Under the pieces are notes generated by a model. The model saw only the letters and a list, made by a program, of their open reading frames with translations, ran no database searches and was not told the origin of the DNA. 64,000 nt of DNA from Cheilinus undulatus (Eukaryota; Chordata; Actinopteri; Labriformes; Labridae): positions 33,260,196 to 33,324,195 of the forward strand of contig NC_054873.1 of NCBI RefSeq assembly GCF_018320785.1, written 5' to 3'. Below, piece after piece: positions 1 to 17,529 of this stretch. Both the position numbers and the translations under genes were made by a program. How positions within the stretch are numbered: the first letter of the stretch is position 1; each line of letters opens with the position of its first letter.

Positions 1-1009
1 TTGTCTTTAGATTTTTAGGCAAGACATACTGTATAAGTAACGGTGGTACCACCCATTTCATCTTAGTATTCCAACTGGATGCTTATAGTAAATACAAATA
101 TGGTATAACTTTTTAGCAGTGATTAGGCTCACAATAAAAATAAACACTGATTTATGCCATTAAAGTATAATAAATCTATTACACTCTTGTAAACCTGACT
201 AAAATCACATTTCAATATTCATACAACCTAGTTTCTTTCATTATTCAATCAGAGAAAGTAAAAAACATGACAAACTAAACCATGAAAAACTCAATTAACA
301 TATTGTTGAGAGAAAAAAAAAAGACAAATGTCTAAATTAATTTCAACATTAAAAAGAGAAACTGATACAAACCACACACATAGTAAAACTGTTAATAGGT
401 TTAAAACTGAACAAAAATCACCTGTTTTGCTATTTATATCTTGGAAATTTTTATAAATTAGTACAGTTTACCACTAGAGCACTCTTTATTTTTTACAAAC
501 CTTTGGCAACATTTGACTACACTATAGAGTACTATTCTCTTACATTATAATGGGTTATTCATCAATAAAATAGTATGGCTTTCTTGATGAGCTGGCCATA
601 AGTTTAAATAAAGACACAGTTTCACACCCTTAAACAGGCCTATGTCCAATGACTCCTCCATTTTTCACGCTAAAATTTCAGTTACTGCTTGAAATCCTAT
701 GCCAAACAAAATCTTGCACATTTAGAGTAATTACTACTATTCACCTCTATAATGTGTGAATTAATCGACGTATCATTGTTGGTTATGATTTTAGTGGCAT
801 TTTTTTAGTACCAAAAGAGACAAGGAACTGAATTTTTCCAGTTGTGGAGGAAACAGGAAGTCAGTGACGCTCTCTGCCACTGCTGATTGGTCAGATGCTG
901 TGATGTCCCTTTCCATGATGTTGACTGATCTCCACTGATTTCACAAGTATCACAAAGAGTTGGGGGAGGCCACATAGGAAATGGACTTTATGATTCCTTG
1001 CCCCATAAA
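1..1009 (+). other. tsg101 intron 1 (3' part), no coding signal
   Basis: AT-rich sequence with no exon, RNA gene or clear repeat boundary that I recognise. It should be the downstream part of tsg101 intron 1, because the conserved first coding exon is not found here. Confidence 0.6.
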
Positions 1010-1525
1010 GGGTTAATAAAGATTATTTGCACCTTTTTGTCACATTAAAAAAAAAAACAACAATTTTGCATGTAGAACTGTTTTTGTTTTTATTTTGGAT
1101 TTTTGAGCGGTCTTAAACTAAAGGTTATTGACTTCCTGTTTTGCTACAGACCTACTTTTATTAAAATACAGATTTAAAGTTACATCAAATATTGTTTTAT
1201 GAACTTAACCAAAGAAAAGAGAACTTGTTATGGATTGAAAGGGAACTTGTTTTGAATTAAAACAGAAATAAGGGAACATTAAATGGTGACATGCAGGGAC
1301 AGATGGCTTTTGACTTGTACACTCGAATGTCGGTGAGTATTTTTTTTAAAGAGAAATGAGACATTGGGGGCAGTGATGTACTTATTTAATGCCACTGTGA
1401 CTGCAGGGAGGCGCTGCAGTTGTATAACCAAAGATGAATTGAATAATTTAGCAAGTCATTTATTAAAATCTTAAAAAATGCACCAATTATCAGCCTTAAT
1501 TAATTGCCATTAATGTTGGGCCCTA
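1010..1525. mobile_element. MITE family A, copy 1 (hAT-like, degraded)
   Basis: This stretch aligns along most of its length with the complete element at 13573-14126. Shared blocks include TTAAACTAA, ATTGACTTCCTG, ATGAACTTAAC, GACTTTTGACTTGT, AAATGAGACATT and CACTGTG(A/G)CTGCAGGGAG. The right end, ttaatgttgggccct, corresponds to the terminal inverted repeat of copy 2 with changes. It has no coding capacity of its own. Confidence 0.75.
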
Positions 1526-1621
1526 GTATTTAAACAGACGATACAAGTGTCTAAGATTGTTTTGAACATTTTATTTTCATGCTCCTGATCTTTTGTTCCC
1601 TGCTCTTTTCTTATTATTCAG

Positions 1622-1709
1622 CAATACAAATACAGAGACCTGACTGTCCGTGAGATAACCAATGTCATCTCCCAGTACAAGGATCTGAAGCCAGTTATGG
1701 ATGCTTACG
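1622..1709 (+). CDS. tsg101: tsg101 exon 2
   Basis: The acceptor TTCAG ends at 1621 and the donor gtaaac begins at 1710. The exon starts in phase 0 and ends after one base of a Val codon. It encodes the first UEV helix region, with the [10 protein letters not shown] motif typical of TSG101. Confidence 0.92.
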
Positions 1710-4700
1710 GTAAACTTAACTTATCAAACTCAGATCTTATTTTTGTCTTAATTATATGTAGTTGTTTTATTTTGTTAGAAGATAGAATATATGGAAATGC
1801 TGTTTGACATTGGATCTTTTTTGTATTTCAGTATTTAATGATGGCTCCACAAGGGACCTGATGAGCCTGACAGGAACCGTGCCAGTGAGCTACAGAGGTA
1901 AATTAAGTTTAGTTTGCTTTCTGAGAATACAGCTGGTCCCTAAAACATTTATTATCACATTTGGAATCAGGAAACTGGACAATAAATCTCAGCTTCTGTG
2001 TAGTCTAGCTTACTTTTTCACCTACTCCTCCTCTCTCCTTAATCGTGTGAACAGCTCATGGAGGTGATTTTGTGACCTTTTAAACCACCACACATCGACT
2101 ATAGGGTTTGTAAAATCTTTGCCAAATGGCAGATGCCTCTTTTGTGATGCAGTGTATATACAAATCTGCCTCTAAAAATAAAAAAGGTAATTTCAGTACA
2201 CATATGTGAGCCTTCAAACAAGCTAGATGGCTTATTGTGTTTCTTTGTACCTTGATTTGCCACTTAATCTAGTATTCTGAGATCTTGGCTTCAACGTCCT
2301 CCATGAGAAAAGATTGTCATGTAACAGAAGAGGCTGAACATTTAAGTCTAAGCCAAAGACGTGGATTTTCTTCCTTAATATCAAAGCTTGGTTTAAGAGT
2401 TTTCTAAGATGATAAACATATAAGATATACATAAAGTTTTTTTTTTATTACGATTTCTAATGTACATTGATGAGACAGATGTGACTATAAATGTTTGTGT
2501 ATTTATTTCCTACAGGCAATGTTTACAACATCCCAGTATGCCTGTGGTTGCTGGACACATATCCCTACAACCCTCCCATTTGTTTTGTCAAACCTACAAG
2601 TGCCATGATGATCAAAACAGGCAAGCACATCGATGCCAACGGCAAAATCTACCTGCCTTATCTACATGAGTGGAAGCATGTAAGTATTATAAACAGGGTT
2701 TTCTTGGAGGGAAGGGGGAACACGGCGCTACTGAAATGTGCAAAAAGAAAAGAAAGATTTAAGTTAAAATGTATGACAAAAATAATTTATAGTGTCTCTT
2801 AGCTTATTCAGATACAAAAGTTTATAGCAATGACTGCATCACTAATGTGTGATGAAACCAATATACATCGTGGTTCCCTGATATACTGGAAATGTGTATT
2901 GCTACTCATTGTTCAGTGCAAAATGGTGCTTTAACAAGGGGAAAAACTGCCTTGAGCTAATATTTGATCAGTGACCTGTCAGAAACTATTTTGAAAAACA
3001 CTCTATTTGTTTTCTTGGATAATAAAACTCACCCCTCCCCACTTGTCTTGCAGCCTCAGTCAGACCTGTATGGTCTGATTCAGGTAATGATTGTGGTTTT
3101 TGGAGAGGAACCTCCTGTGTTTTCTCGTCCCACCACCCAAGCCTCCTACCAAGCTTTCCAACCAGCTGGACCTCCTAATCGTGAGTGACATAAATTTGTC
3201 CAAGAAACAGCGTAATCTTAGTGTCAGTGGTATATCTATTACAGTTGGTGTTTATGGGGAATATGTCTGTTTCACTGCTGTAGTTGTTGGCTTGAGCACT
3301 AGATGGAGCTCATTTACCATTGCAGCACACCATGGAGAAATGAAAATGCATGTCTATGTGGTAATAAATGAGAATATTTTGACCTGTATGTTTAACCATC
3401 TCTCTGTACCTCAGCTTCATACATGCCTGGCATGCCTGCAGTGTCACCATATGGTCCAAATCCTAACCCAGGGTAAGATGTTTATCAAGCTTAAGCACAT
3501 AGGGCAAAATTTCCTGGCATGTTTGTTTTGTGGTTTCTTTAGCAGCTTATCGCAGAGAAGAACATTTATAAGTAAAACACTACACTGCTGGTTCTTTCAC
3601 AGCTTAAGCAAGACATTTAAGACAGGTCTCATTTTTTTGATGATGGAAAATATAAAGAATTTGCTCTTTGATGAACCTTTGAATATTTGCAGAGGCTATC
3701 CAGGATACCAATACCCAGGGGGCAACTCTTATCCAGCCACTGCTGGGCCTGCACACTACCCCGGCCAGACTCCAGTTTCCACAGTGGGTATGTAAAGCAT
3801 TTAGTATCCAGGTTACTTTTTGCTTCATTCTTTTGCCTGCTTTTAACATTTTTTGTCTTAATATTGCAAGAAGCTTTCCCTTTAGACAAAAGTTTGGTTC
3901 ACCTTTGAAAATACAACACATTTCCTTCCTTATGTGGTCTTTAGTTAACCCTGAGTTAAGACACCTGACCTTTTGACTCAAACTCTCTCACCCTCTCTGT
4001 GACTTCTGTGGCGCGCTGAGCTGCCACTGAAAGGTCGTTAGTGTAACCAGAGTGGGGAGCATTAAAGGTTAAAGGGTAGGATGGACTTGAAGGGAAGTGA
4101 AGAGTCCCCCTTCGTCAGTCCTCACAGCCTGCGCCTCAGAAGCACACTGGGCTATATTTAAGATGGAAACAGTAACTCCACACAAAGACACACCTAAGAT
4201 CAGGGGACCTATATGCTATCTGCCCAACATCAGTTAACACCAAATGAACCAGCATGCAGGGGGACCTTTGGCTGTCCTCTATATTTAGTAAAGCAGGAAA
4301 AAAGGTTTAGCTGTAGACTACTCAGATCTCAAAGCAGAATCAACTCTGACATTTGTGGTGCTGACTCCAGACTACACATGAGGTGCTCTTCACTCTGAAG
4401 AAACCAATCAGAAACTGATCAGCTATTTAGGCTTTAGCTTGTGATTGTTTTTTATTGACTGATATGTGTGATACTAAATGTTTGATTTATGAATAGTCCT
4501 TTATTCTACAACCTTGTTTCCTGAAAAAGGTGGGGCATTTTTGTAAAATTTACACAACAAGAATGCACAGAAATTCAATACATTGAAACCACATAATTAA
4601 CTGAAATGATCCCAAAAAACAACCTTACAAATGTGGATCTGCTAACTTTCATTTTAATGAATGGCAGTGTCGTGCTTTTAACATGGGCTCCAGTTACATA

Positions 4701-6026
4701 TAATACGAGCAAATGTTATCAGGTAAATTGTTTCCTAACATGACGGAAATTCAGCGGCGTATCCTGGGCCATGCATGACAGGTCTTTAAGTTCTTTATCT
4801 CTCTAGAGATTGCTGTGACTGTAGGCATATTAGTTTTAGTGTATTCAGTGCATCTGTTCCATTTAATATACTTCAGGAAGGCCTAATGGGAACATCTAGA
4901 TTTTGATCAATCATCAACATGGAATCAAAGTTTGGTAATTCACTCATCCCTATTTTACCTCTTCCTCTTCAGGCCAGAGCAGAGATGGCACCATTGGTGA
5001 GGACACAATCCGGGCATCTCTCATATCAGCTGTGAGTGACAAGCTTCGCTGGAGGATGAAGGAGGAGATGGACAGAGCTCAGGCAGAGCTGGATGCCCTG
5101 AAGAGAACAGAGGAGGACTTAAAGAAAGGGCATCAGAAACTGGAGGAGATGGTCTCAAGACTAGACCAGGAAGTGGTGAGAAACCCTGTCATGTTACCTT
5201 TTTTTTTTTTTTTTTGTAATTTTTTCTGTTTTTTTCTGTTTTTCAGTAACGCTGATATGGTTGTTAACTTTCTGTGCACCCCAGGCCGAGGTTGACAGGA
5301 ACATCGAGCTGCTGAAAAGGAAAGATGAGGAGCTGAGCGAGGCCTTGGAGAAGATGGAGAACCAATCAGAGAATAATGACATTGATGATGTCATTGTGCC
5401 CACGGCTCCACTCTACAAACAGATCCTGAACCTTTATGCTGAAGAAAATGCAATCGAGGACACTATCTTTTACCTGGGGGAGGCACTTCGTAGAGGCGTC
5501 ATAGACCTGGAGGTTTTTCTAAAGGTGACTATGTCATTAACTAAGGCACTTACTCCTGAATGCATCACTCATGAACTAAGGCTAGTGGTGCCTCTTTATC
5601 AGCTGTTCTCCCTCCTTTTGTCATAAACATACTTTTACTGGTTAAGTTGAGATGACAGAGACTCAATTGGGGGTGACAACTGATCAGCAAGTAGTAACGT
5701 TCTATTCACAGAACAAGCTAGTTCCAAGTTCTTTTTTTATGTGAACAACAAAAGTCAGCTGCCTTACTGAACTGAGCCAAATGATCCAGATCCCTATAAA
5801 GAAACAACAATTCCCATCACTATGAGCAAGGCTGAGCTTGACTCCACTGTTTGCTTACTGGCAGACTACCACAGATGATGTCAGTTAACAGGCAGGTGTT
5901 CAATGCATGCCTGACTCTTTCTCTCTTCTCTTACAGCATGTACGTCTTCAGTCCAGGAAACAGTTCCAGCTTCGAGCCCTCATGCAGAAAGCCCGCAAGA
6001 CAGCCGGCCTTAGTGACCTCTACTGA
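1622..6026 (+). CDS. tsg101: tsg101, ESCRT-I subunit TSG101 (5'-partial, exons 2-10)
   Basis: Nine exons join in phase: 1622-1709, 1832-1897, 2516-2679, 3054-3180, 3415-3472, 3693-3787, 4973-5175, 5285-5524, 5937-6026 (1131 nt, 376 residues plus TGA). All introns are GT-AG. The product matches vertebrate TSG101 throughout. An N-terminal UEV domain (ubiquitin E2-like without the catalytic Cys) keeps VFNDG and the two tyrosines in SYRG and VYNIP that, by family knowledge, line the P(T/S)AP pocket. A Pro/Gly/Tyr-rich linker follows, then a coiled coil rich in Glu and Lys, an internal PTAP motif and a C-terminal steadiness box ending SDLY. TSG101 binds ubiquitinated cargo and HRS in ESCRT-I on endosomes and acts in multivesicular body sorting and cytokinetic abscission. 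The missing first exon should encode about 14 residues upstream of the window. Teleosts can carry a and b paralogues; I cannot tell which this is. It converges with ldha. Confidence 0.95.
1832..1897 (+). CDS. tsg101: tsg101 exon 3
   Basis: This 66-nt exon lies between an acceptor ending at 1831 and a donor gtaaat at 1898. It encodes VFNDGS through PVSYR. The Asn in VFNDG lies in the ubiquitin-contact region, and the Tyr in SYRG corresponds to a P(T/S)AP-pocket tyrosine of human TSG101. Confidence 0.92.
2516..2679 (+). CDS. tsg101: tsg101 exon 4 (UEV core)
   Basis: The acceptor tacag ends at 2515 and the donor gtaagt starts at 2680. The 54 full codons include [19 protein letters not shown] and end LHEWKH, nearly identical to mammalian TSG101. 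The HxN catalytic-Cys region of true E2 enzymes is replaced, as expected for a UEV. Confidence 0.95.
3054..3180 (+). CDS. tsg101: tsg101 exon 5 (end of UEV domain)
   Basis: The exon starts after CTTGCAG and ends at gtgagt. It encodes [20 protein letters not shown] and PVFSRP, closing the UEV domain, then enters the proline-rich linker. Confidence 0.93.
3415..3472 (+). CDS. tsg101: tsg101 exon 6 (proline-rich linker)
   Basis: A 58-nt exon with acceptor ctcag ending at 3414 and donor gtaaga at 3473. It encodes the linker segment [18 protein letters not shown] and is phase-compatible with both neighbours. Confidence 0.88.
3693..3787 (+). CDS. tsg101: tsg101 exon 7 (proline-rich linker)
   Basis: A 95-nt exon with acceptor ttgcag ending at 3692 and donor gtatgt at 3788. 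It encodes a Pro/Gly/Tyr-rich segment ([10 protein letters not shown] and onward). Introns 5 and 6 happen to be open in this frame, giving a long but artefactual read-through frame. Confidence 0.9.
3788..4972 (+). other. tsg101 intron 7, no further feature seen
   Basis: A 1.2-kb intron with donor gtatgt and acceptor cttcag. I see no other exon, repeat or RNA gene in it. Confidence 0.6.
4973..5175 (+). CDS. tsg101: tsg101 exon 8 (coiled-coil, first half)
   Basis: The acceptor cttcag ends at 4972 and the donor gtgaga starts at 5176. It encodes [22 protein letters not shown] and a heptad-like Glu/Lys/Leu-rich segment ending RLDQEV, the coiled coil used in ESCRT-I assembly. Confidence 0.95.
5285..5524 (+). 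CDS. tsg101: tsg101 exon 9 (coiled-coil end, PTAP motif, steadiness box)
   Basis: Exactly 80 codons, from the acceptor cccag to the donor gtgact. It encodes the end of the coiled coil, an internal PTAP motif (5399-5410) and the helical region [20 protein letters not shown]. The internal PTAP is conserved in TSG101 and can bind its own UEV domain. Confidence 0.95.
5937..6026 (+). CDS. tsg101: tsg101 exon 10 (C-terminus)
   Basis: The acceptor tacag ends at 5936. Twenty-nine codons encode [19 protein letters not shown] and end SDLY, followed by TGA at 6024-6026. This is the conserved C-terminal part of the steadiness box that controls TSG101 protein levels. Confidence 0.95.
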   Translation, partial: HVRLQSRKQFQLRALMQKARKTAGLSDLY

Positions 6027-7850
6027 CCCACACTAACTACCTGAAATCACTAAACATCTTCATCTTCTCGTTGTCTCTTCTTCATCTTATATCCCCTTTC
6101 TTATCTTCTTCTATTTCAAAGAACTGCCCTCCTTTGCAATCTCTATAGACAGAGATTTGAACAGCAAATCCCGGGACTCACAATGATGCAACATCACGAG
6201 TCAGACTGTCTTGTCTAGGACAGAGATGAAAATTCTGTTCGGACATGATTTATATTTTAATATGAGCAAAAAGTTTGAAAACATGAATCAACAGTTATGG
6301 CCCATTTGCAACACACATTTAACCCGAAGTTATCAGATCCCAAACCATCAATTTTTCAATACTTTTTGATACCATGTGTTTAAAACTATACATTGTTATT
6401 TAACTAGCAGTTGTATTTAAAGTTCCCAAGCTTGTTAAAGAAAAAGACAAATATTCAACCATGCTTGACCCCATAGAGATGGAGCACTGTTTAAACTGCA
6501 CAAATACATTAGCAACAGTAAACGATGTGCGAACTAGAGAGTATGCAGGATTTATCTTGCTATTTTTGTTGCTTTTTTGCTGCTTACAAAACAGAAATGA
6601 TCCAATATTTGAGGCCTCTTATTTACATTGCCATGGTTTCAAAGTAGATAATGGTGTTTGATATGTATGTTGTACAAAGAAAACAAAATTTCTACATTTT
6701 GAGAAAGCTTTAAAAATAGACTCACACTTAGGTTGCCATTATTGCCATTGCTTTAAGACTTTTTAATTCAGTAAGGGGGATGCTATTTTGATGTAGACCA
6801 TGGTGAGTACAATCATAAAGATGTACGAAGAACAATGTAGCCATTTGACATCACTACCAAGAATGCATTGAACAATAATAGCAGCCTACATGAAGTCTAT
6901 GGTGTTTACTTTGTACAATATTGCATATAAAAGGAACTGATGTTAATCCAGTAAGGTCAGTATGTGGTGTGCAGGATTCCTGTTAAAAATGTGTGGAATC
7001 ATGACAACCCTATGCACATGCCATTTTGCTAAAGGTACGGTTGGATTCAGTTCTTTGTGGCTTGCTAACTGTGTGTTATTGTGTTGAAACATGCAGAAAA
7101 TCCCATAGGTTCTTTTGGCAATGCGTTTGCCACACAAAGTCATTTGGCTAGTAAGCACAAATTTTTAGGGGCTCGTAGAAAGGGGGGCCCACATGTCTAA
7201 CCCCTGTCATAATGAGAAGGCTAAGCTATGATTTAAATACCTAGGATCACCTTACAGAACAGACATTCAGTGTTTCATGAGCTGCGGGTCGAGTTCAGTT
7301 GCCATTGAGTCACAATTGAGTATGTAAATGGGCTTTATTTTCTTTTAGCTCCACTTATGCGTGCCCTCACTATGTCTTTTGTGTGTTGCGTCACAATGGT
7401 GTGAATGAGCATTGTATGTCCACCCTCCAGTCTGACTGCATTAACCAGTCAGTCATGTGCAGCATCGGCTTACTCTGTACAGTGTCTGAGCTGGATAACT
7501 CTTTTGCTTTATTTAAAGGTATAATAGTGCTGTTCTAATTCTTCATTTCTTTTTTCTTTGAGCTGTCCTCTAACTCTCAGTCTGAAACGTGGGAAAAGTT
7601 GTGTATACAGTTTGAGTTATGGAGGGTACAAAACATAAAGAGGTATTGTGCTAATCAAGAAGTTAACTTATGTTAAGGTTGCAAACAGGTGTCATTTAAA
7701 TTAGCCTTTTACTAAATGCACTTTGAATTGTATAATAGATTATCTACTGTTTTTTTTTTCTCTTTTTCCAACTCAACCATAGACCACCTGTTCTTTTATA
7801 TATCTGTAGATTTATGTAAATCAGAAAAAATAAAAGAAATCTGATTTAAT
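6027..7850 (+). other. tsg101: tsg101 probable 3' UTR
   Basis: AT-rich sequence after the TGA without recognisable genes. The first canonical AATAAA I find on this strand is at 7829-7834, followed by a GT-rich stretch (ctctgtggg). That suggests a 3' UTR of about 1.8 kb, unless a variant signal upstream is used. Confidence 0.5.
7829..7834 (+). terminator. tsg101 candidate polyadenylation signal
   Basis: AATAAA within aaaaaataaaag, followed about 30 bases later by a GT-rich element. It is the best plus-strand candidate between tsg101 and ldha. Confidence 0.5.
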
Positions 7851-9047
7851 GGGCTTTCTCTGTGGGATCATTTATAACACCAGTGGTCAGTCAAGATTGT
7901 TTGTATTACCACTGTAAGCAGTGATTTATCTTCATCACACAGAGAGACTACATGGTCAAGTGAATGAAAACCTGCCCCCGGCACGTGATGACCCATCGTT
8001 GTGCACTCAGAGCAGCTGACTCAGCTGCCTTGTTGACATACAAACAGTGCATTTTGCTAGGTAGGATGACAAACACAGAAAAGGACAAAGAACATGTTTT
8101 TTTCACTATCCTGGCAGATTTATTTGATGTTACAGCAAATAAAAATCAATATCCAGCTGCCATGACAGGTACAGATCTTTAGTGAGTCAGGTGGTTACTA
8201 GACCTAATGTTGTAACATTAATACATATATAGTTCTCAACAGTATTAACAGTTATAAATAATACTCTCTTTTACTGTTACGATGTTTCCAGAGTCAGGTG
8301 AGGCTAAATAAATACAAAAACCCTTTAAGGGTGCACTAACGGGTAACACCATCTTCAGGATTGTTACCTTTCATTTTGCAGATCTGATTGGTCATAAATA
8401 AAGCTGACTCTTTCCCATTGGATCTCTGTTATCTCTTAATTTCACCACTTAAATTCTCTGAAATGTTACCTGTTGCTTCCCAAACCTTGCCTTTTCAGTA
8501 GTTTATTTCTGTCAGTGCACTTGTGGTTAGGATGTTTTTACAAAAGGCTTCAATGCCAACCGATAGACACAGCATTGCTTTTCTCGGACAATAAGGTACT
8601 TTGGTATCACAGGTTTTTGGCCATGTGATATGCAGCAGAGTTGTTATGGCTGTGGGTTTGATAGGAAGCCCTCCTCATAGAATGGAATGTCTCCATTATA
8701 ATCCAAATAAAACAAATAAACAGAGATTACCAAGTGGAAAAATACAACCGGGAACAATCACAGAACACAGGAGCTACAGACAGGGAGTGTACAGAAGAAG
8801 CAGCAACAGTAACATACAGTACATTGAGTATCTACGCTCAATATGCTAAGGCTTTCTTGAGTGGACAGGACAAGTAGGTGATGCCTCTCTCCAACACAGA
8901 ATAAAGGTTAACGGTGAGATGTGTTTCTGAGAATTCAGTCATGGAGGGAGGAGGACAGGTAGGAGCCAGCAAAAGGAAATCTACACCTATCAGTGAATAT
9001 CTGAAAGAAAACGTGAGCTTTTAGCCCCCTTTTAGATACACTGAGGT
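7851..9047. other. intergenic spacer between convergent tsg101 and ldha
   Basis: No coding frame of interest. On the minus strand there are further AATAAA signals (for example + strand TTTATT at 8502-8507), so the distal part may be alternative ldha 3' UTR. Confidence 0.5.
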
Positions 9048-9053
9048 TTTATT
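9048..9053 (-). terminator. ldha candidate polyadenylation signal
   Basis: TTTATT on the plus strand reads AATAAA on the minus strand, about 95 bases past the ldha stop. It would give a short 3' UTR; another signal at 8502-8507 would give about 640 bases. Confidence 0.5.
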
Positions 9054-9145
9054 CCCCAATGCTGTAAGGGACACGAGGACGTACAGTGAAGGGAGTCGAC
9101 CGCAGTTTGGTGTGGTTTCAGCATGAGGATTCAGAGCAGGGCTCT

Positions 9146-15601
<6,456 letters not shown>

Positions 15602-15604
15602 CTG

Positions 15605-15841
15605 TGGGAAAGACAGACAATAGATACTTTAATTTTCTCGTCATACATGAATGGTGCAAACATGGATTTCCCTCTTTGACTTATTTACAGTAGTGAAAGT
15701 ATGCCCCTTTATTAACCTCAAAAACAAATCCTTCAAACAGCCTCAAGTTCCTGTTTCAGACTCAAGATCCACCACTCTGTCTGAAGTTCACTTCCTCAAA
15801 TGTCTCTCAAGCCGCAGCTCTGCCCTACAGCGCCACTCTAG
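15605..15841 (-). other. ldha intron 1, proximal part
   Basis: Intron sequence adjacent to exon 2 containing its polypyrimidine tract on the minus strand. No other element recognised. Confidence 0.5.
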
Positions 15842-15903
15842 GTCTCCATAGCAACCTGTGACTAGGAGAGCACTGCAGCACAGGCCATTTCCAGATGACG
15901 TCA
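15842..15903. promoter_or_regulatory. X-box (RFX) plus consensus CRE in ldha intron 1
   Basis: gtctccatagcaac (15842-15855) fits an RFX X-box with one off-consensus base. Forty bases on is a perfect palindromic CRE, TGACGTCA (15896-15903). The pair sits 240 to 300 bases upstream of the ldha start codon in intron 1. The motifs are seen; function is inferred. Confidence 0.5.
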
Positions 15904-17331
15904 CGGCACACTCTACCATTAATGTTTTCCTGGTTGGGCAGACAGAGCTGAGGGCTCACTTGCAGGCGTTTACATCACCAGCATGACTCGGCTGCTTCTC
16001 TGTGATGTGGAGCCAAGCACGTAGAGGAGCACCCGACAGGATTAATGCACTGTAATGCCTTCTTTGAGAGGGTACTTAAGACCTCTGCATGGTGGGTTCG
16101 CACACAATAGTAGGATATAGAAAGTGGGACAGACATACCTAACATCCTTTTATCCAATTATCTGTCACTCAGTGGTGAGCTGGAAGCTTATAATGAACCA
16201 GGACCTGACCCTGAAGTGAGCTAGATCTGTTATCTTATAGTGAAAGATTAGTGTGTGAGTTAAATACTGTTAAATATGCTGCACAAACCAGAGAAATTAC
16301 AACTGTAGCATGACTGAATGAGGATTACAGGAAGGATTATTAGCTCAAAGAACTTAATGCGATATGGTTTGAAAGAGAGAGAGAAGTGTCAAACTTTGGA
16401 TTAGATTAATTTCTGGGACTTAAAATAAGTAGCTAGTTCAAACAGCTGGATAACTTACACTGTGTTATGTGTGATTACATAATGGCATCCCCAAGTACAT
16501 GACCACTTACTGCCCAGTCCAGTGGGGGTCTGGTGGGTGTCAGGTGTCGCTGTACAGTAACTTCCCCTTACTATTTTAGTGCCTTATATCTGCTATTTTA
16601 CAAGTGGGATCTGGCAAAACCTTTAGTTCTTCTATGTAGAGTAGGTGATATGTTCATAAAGCCATTTATGTGTCCAGTTTTAGCAGCAGCATCACCCTCT
16701 TCCCTACCTGCATCCCCACGTGTCTGCATTTCCTGTACCAGACGTTCATTTCTGGCTCAGACTACTAAGTGATGGGTGGCATGCGTGCGGACTTGTGTAA
16801 CACTGCGTATATTACATCAACAAAAAACATCCAATATAATACTAGAAACGGGCTCAAATCCCATCACTGCAGTGCTGTTTTACCAAAATGATAAAATGTT
16901 ATATTTCTGCTTACAAAGGCTTCTATCATGCAGTTAGACAAATATATTTCATTCAATATTAATGATATCGTAGCCCATTGATTTGACAACTGAGCTACTA
17001 GTGCCACTGCAACAAGTAGGAAACCAAACTTAAGCCAACATCCTGTTGCTCATACTACACTATTTCACAAAAAAAACCCACTTCCTTTCACTAATGTAGA
17101 AATTAGATAAAGAAAACTTGCTATAGCTGATGCAGGTGTCAGCCTCTTTCATAAAAATCTTCACTACCGATATTATCTACATTGACACGCCCCTCTTAGT
17201 ATCATCAAAACTGCGCATCAGGTTGGCGAGGTCCCCCTACAAACCGGTGAAGTAACTGAATTTCGAGAAAACCTGAAGTAAACAGATAATAAACAGCTCG
17301 ATATCACAGTCTGAAGCGTGTTTTTTTTTAC
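15904..17331 (-). other. ldha intron 1, distal part
   Basis: About 1.4 kb without coding or repeat signatures that I can support. Confidence 0.5.
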
Positions 17332-17412
17332 CTTGAGGGTTCAGTGAAGAAGGTTGAAACACGAAGTGGAATGTCCCTGCTCCTCCTGAGTGCAGCTTTT
17401 CCGCAGAAGTGG
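17332..17412 (-). other. ldha: ldha non-coding exon 1 (5' UTR)
   Basis: On the minus strand, CTCAAG|gtaaaa is a good donor at 17332/17331. A TATA-like element lies about 30 bases upstream of the inferred start near 17412. No ATG occurs inside. Splicing to exon 2 would place AAG directly before the ATG, a good initiation context (A at -3). The exact start is inferred. Confidence 0.6.
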
Positions 17413-17436
17413 TGCTGTGGAGGCGGTCTTTCCCGG

Positions 17437-17444
17437 TATTTAAA
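17437..17444 (-). promoter_or_regulatory. ldha TATA-like box
   Basis: Plus-strand tatttaaa reads TTTAAATA on the minus strand, about 100 bases upstream of the exon 1 donor. It is correctly oriented and spaced for the ldha start. Confidence 0.6.
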
Positions 17445-17456
17445 GACAACCCTCTG

Positions 17457-17529
17457 CACGTACGTTACGTGCGTACATACTAATGAGGAAGGGTGGGTCT
17501 GTGGCTGCCGCGCGTGCGGCGTGTCACGT
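17457..17529. promoter_or_regulatory. cluster of HIF (hypoxia-response) core motifs, ldha promoter
   Basis: Four RCGTG cores on either strand: CACGT 17457-17461, ACGTG 17467-17471, GCGTG 17512-17516, CACGT 17525-17529. They lie about 45 to 120 bases upstream of the inferred start. Mammalian LDHA is a classic HIF-1 target with closely spaced response elements in its proximal promoter. An additional CACGTG E-box lies at 17958-17963. Confidence 0.6.

Noticed and set aside
3296..3311. CTCF-like gcactagatggagctc in tsg101 intron 5
   Set aside because: Only a partial core match, weaker than the three motifs listed.
3091..3795. 234-codon plus-strand frame across tsg101 exons 5-7
   Set aside because: It reads exon 5 in the wrong frame and runs through introns 5 and 6, becoming in frame only at exon 7. 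The spliced TSG101 model explains the region.
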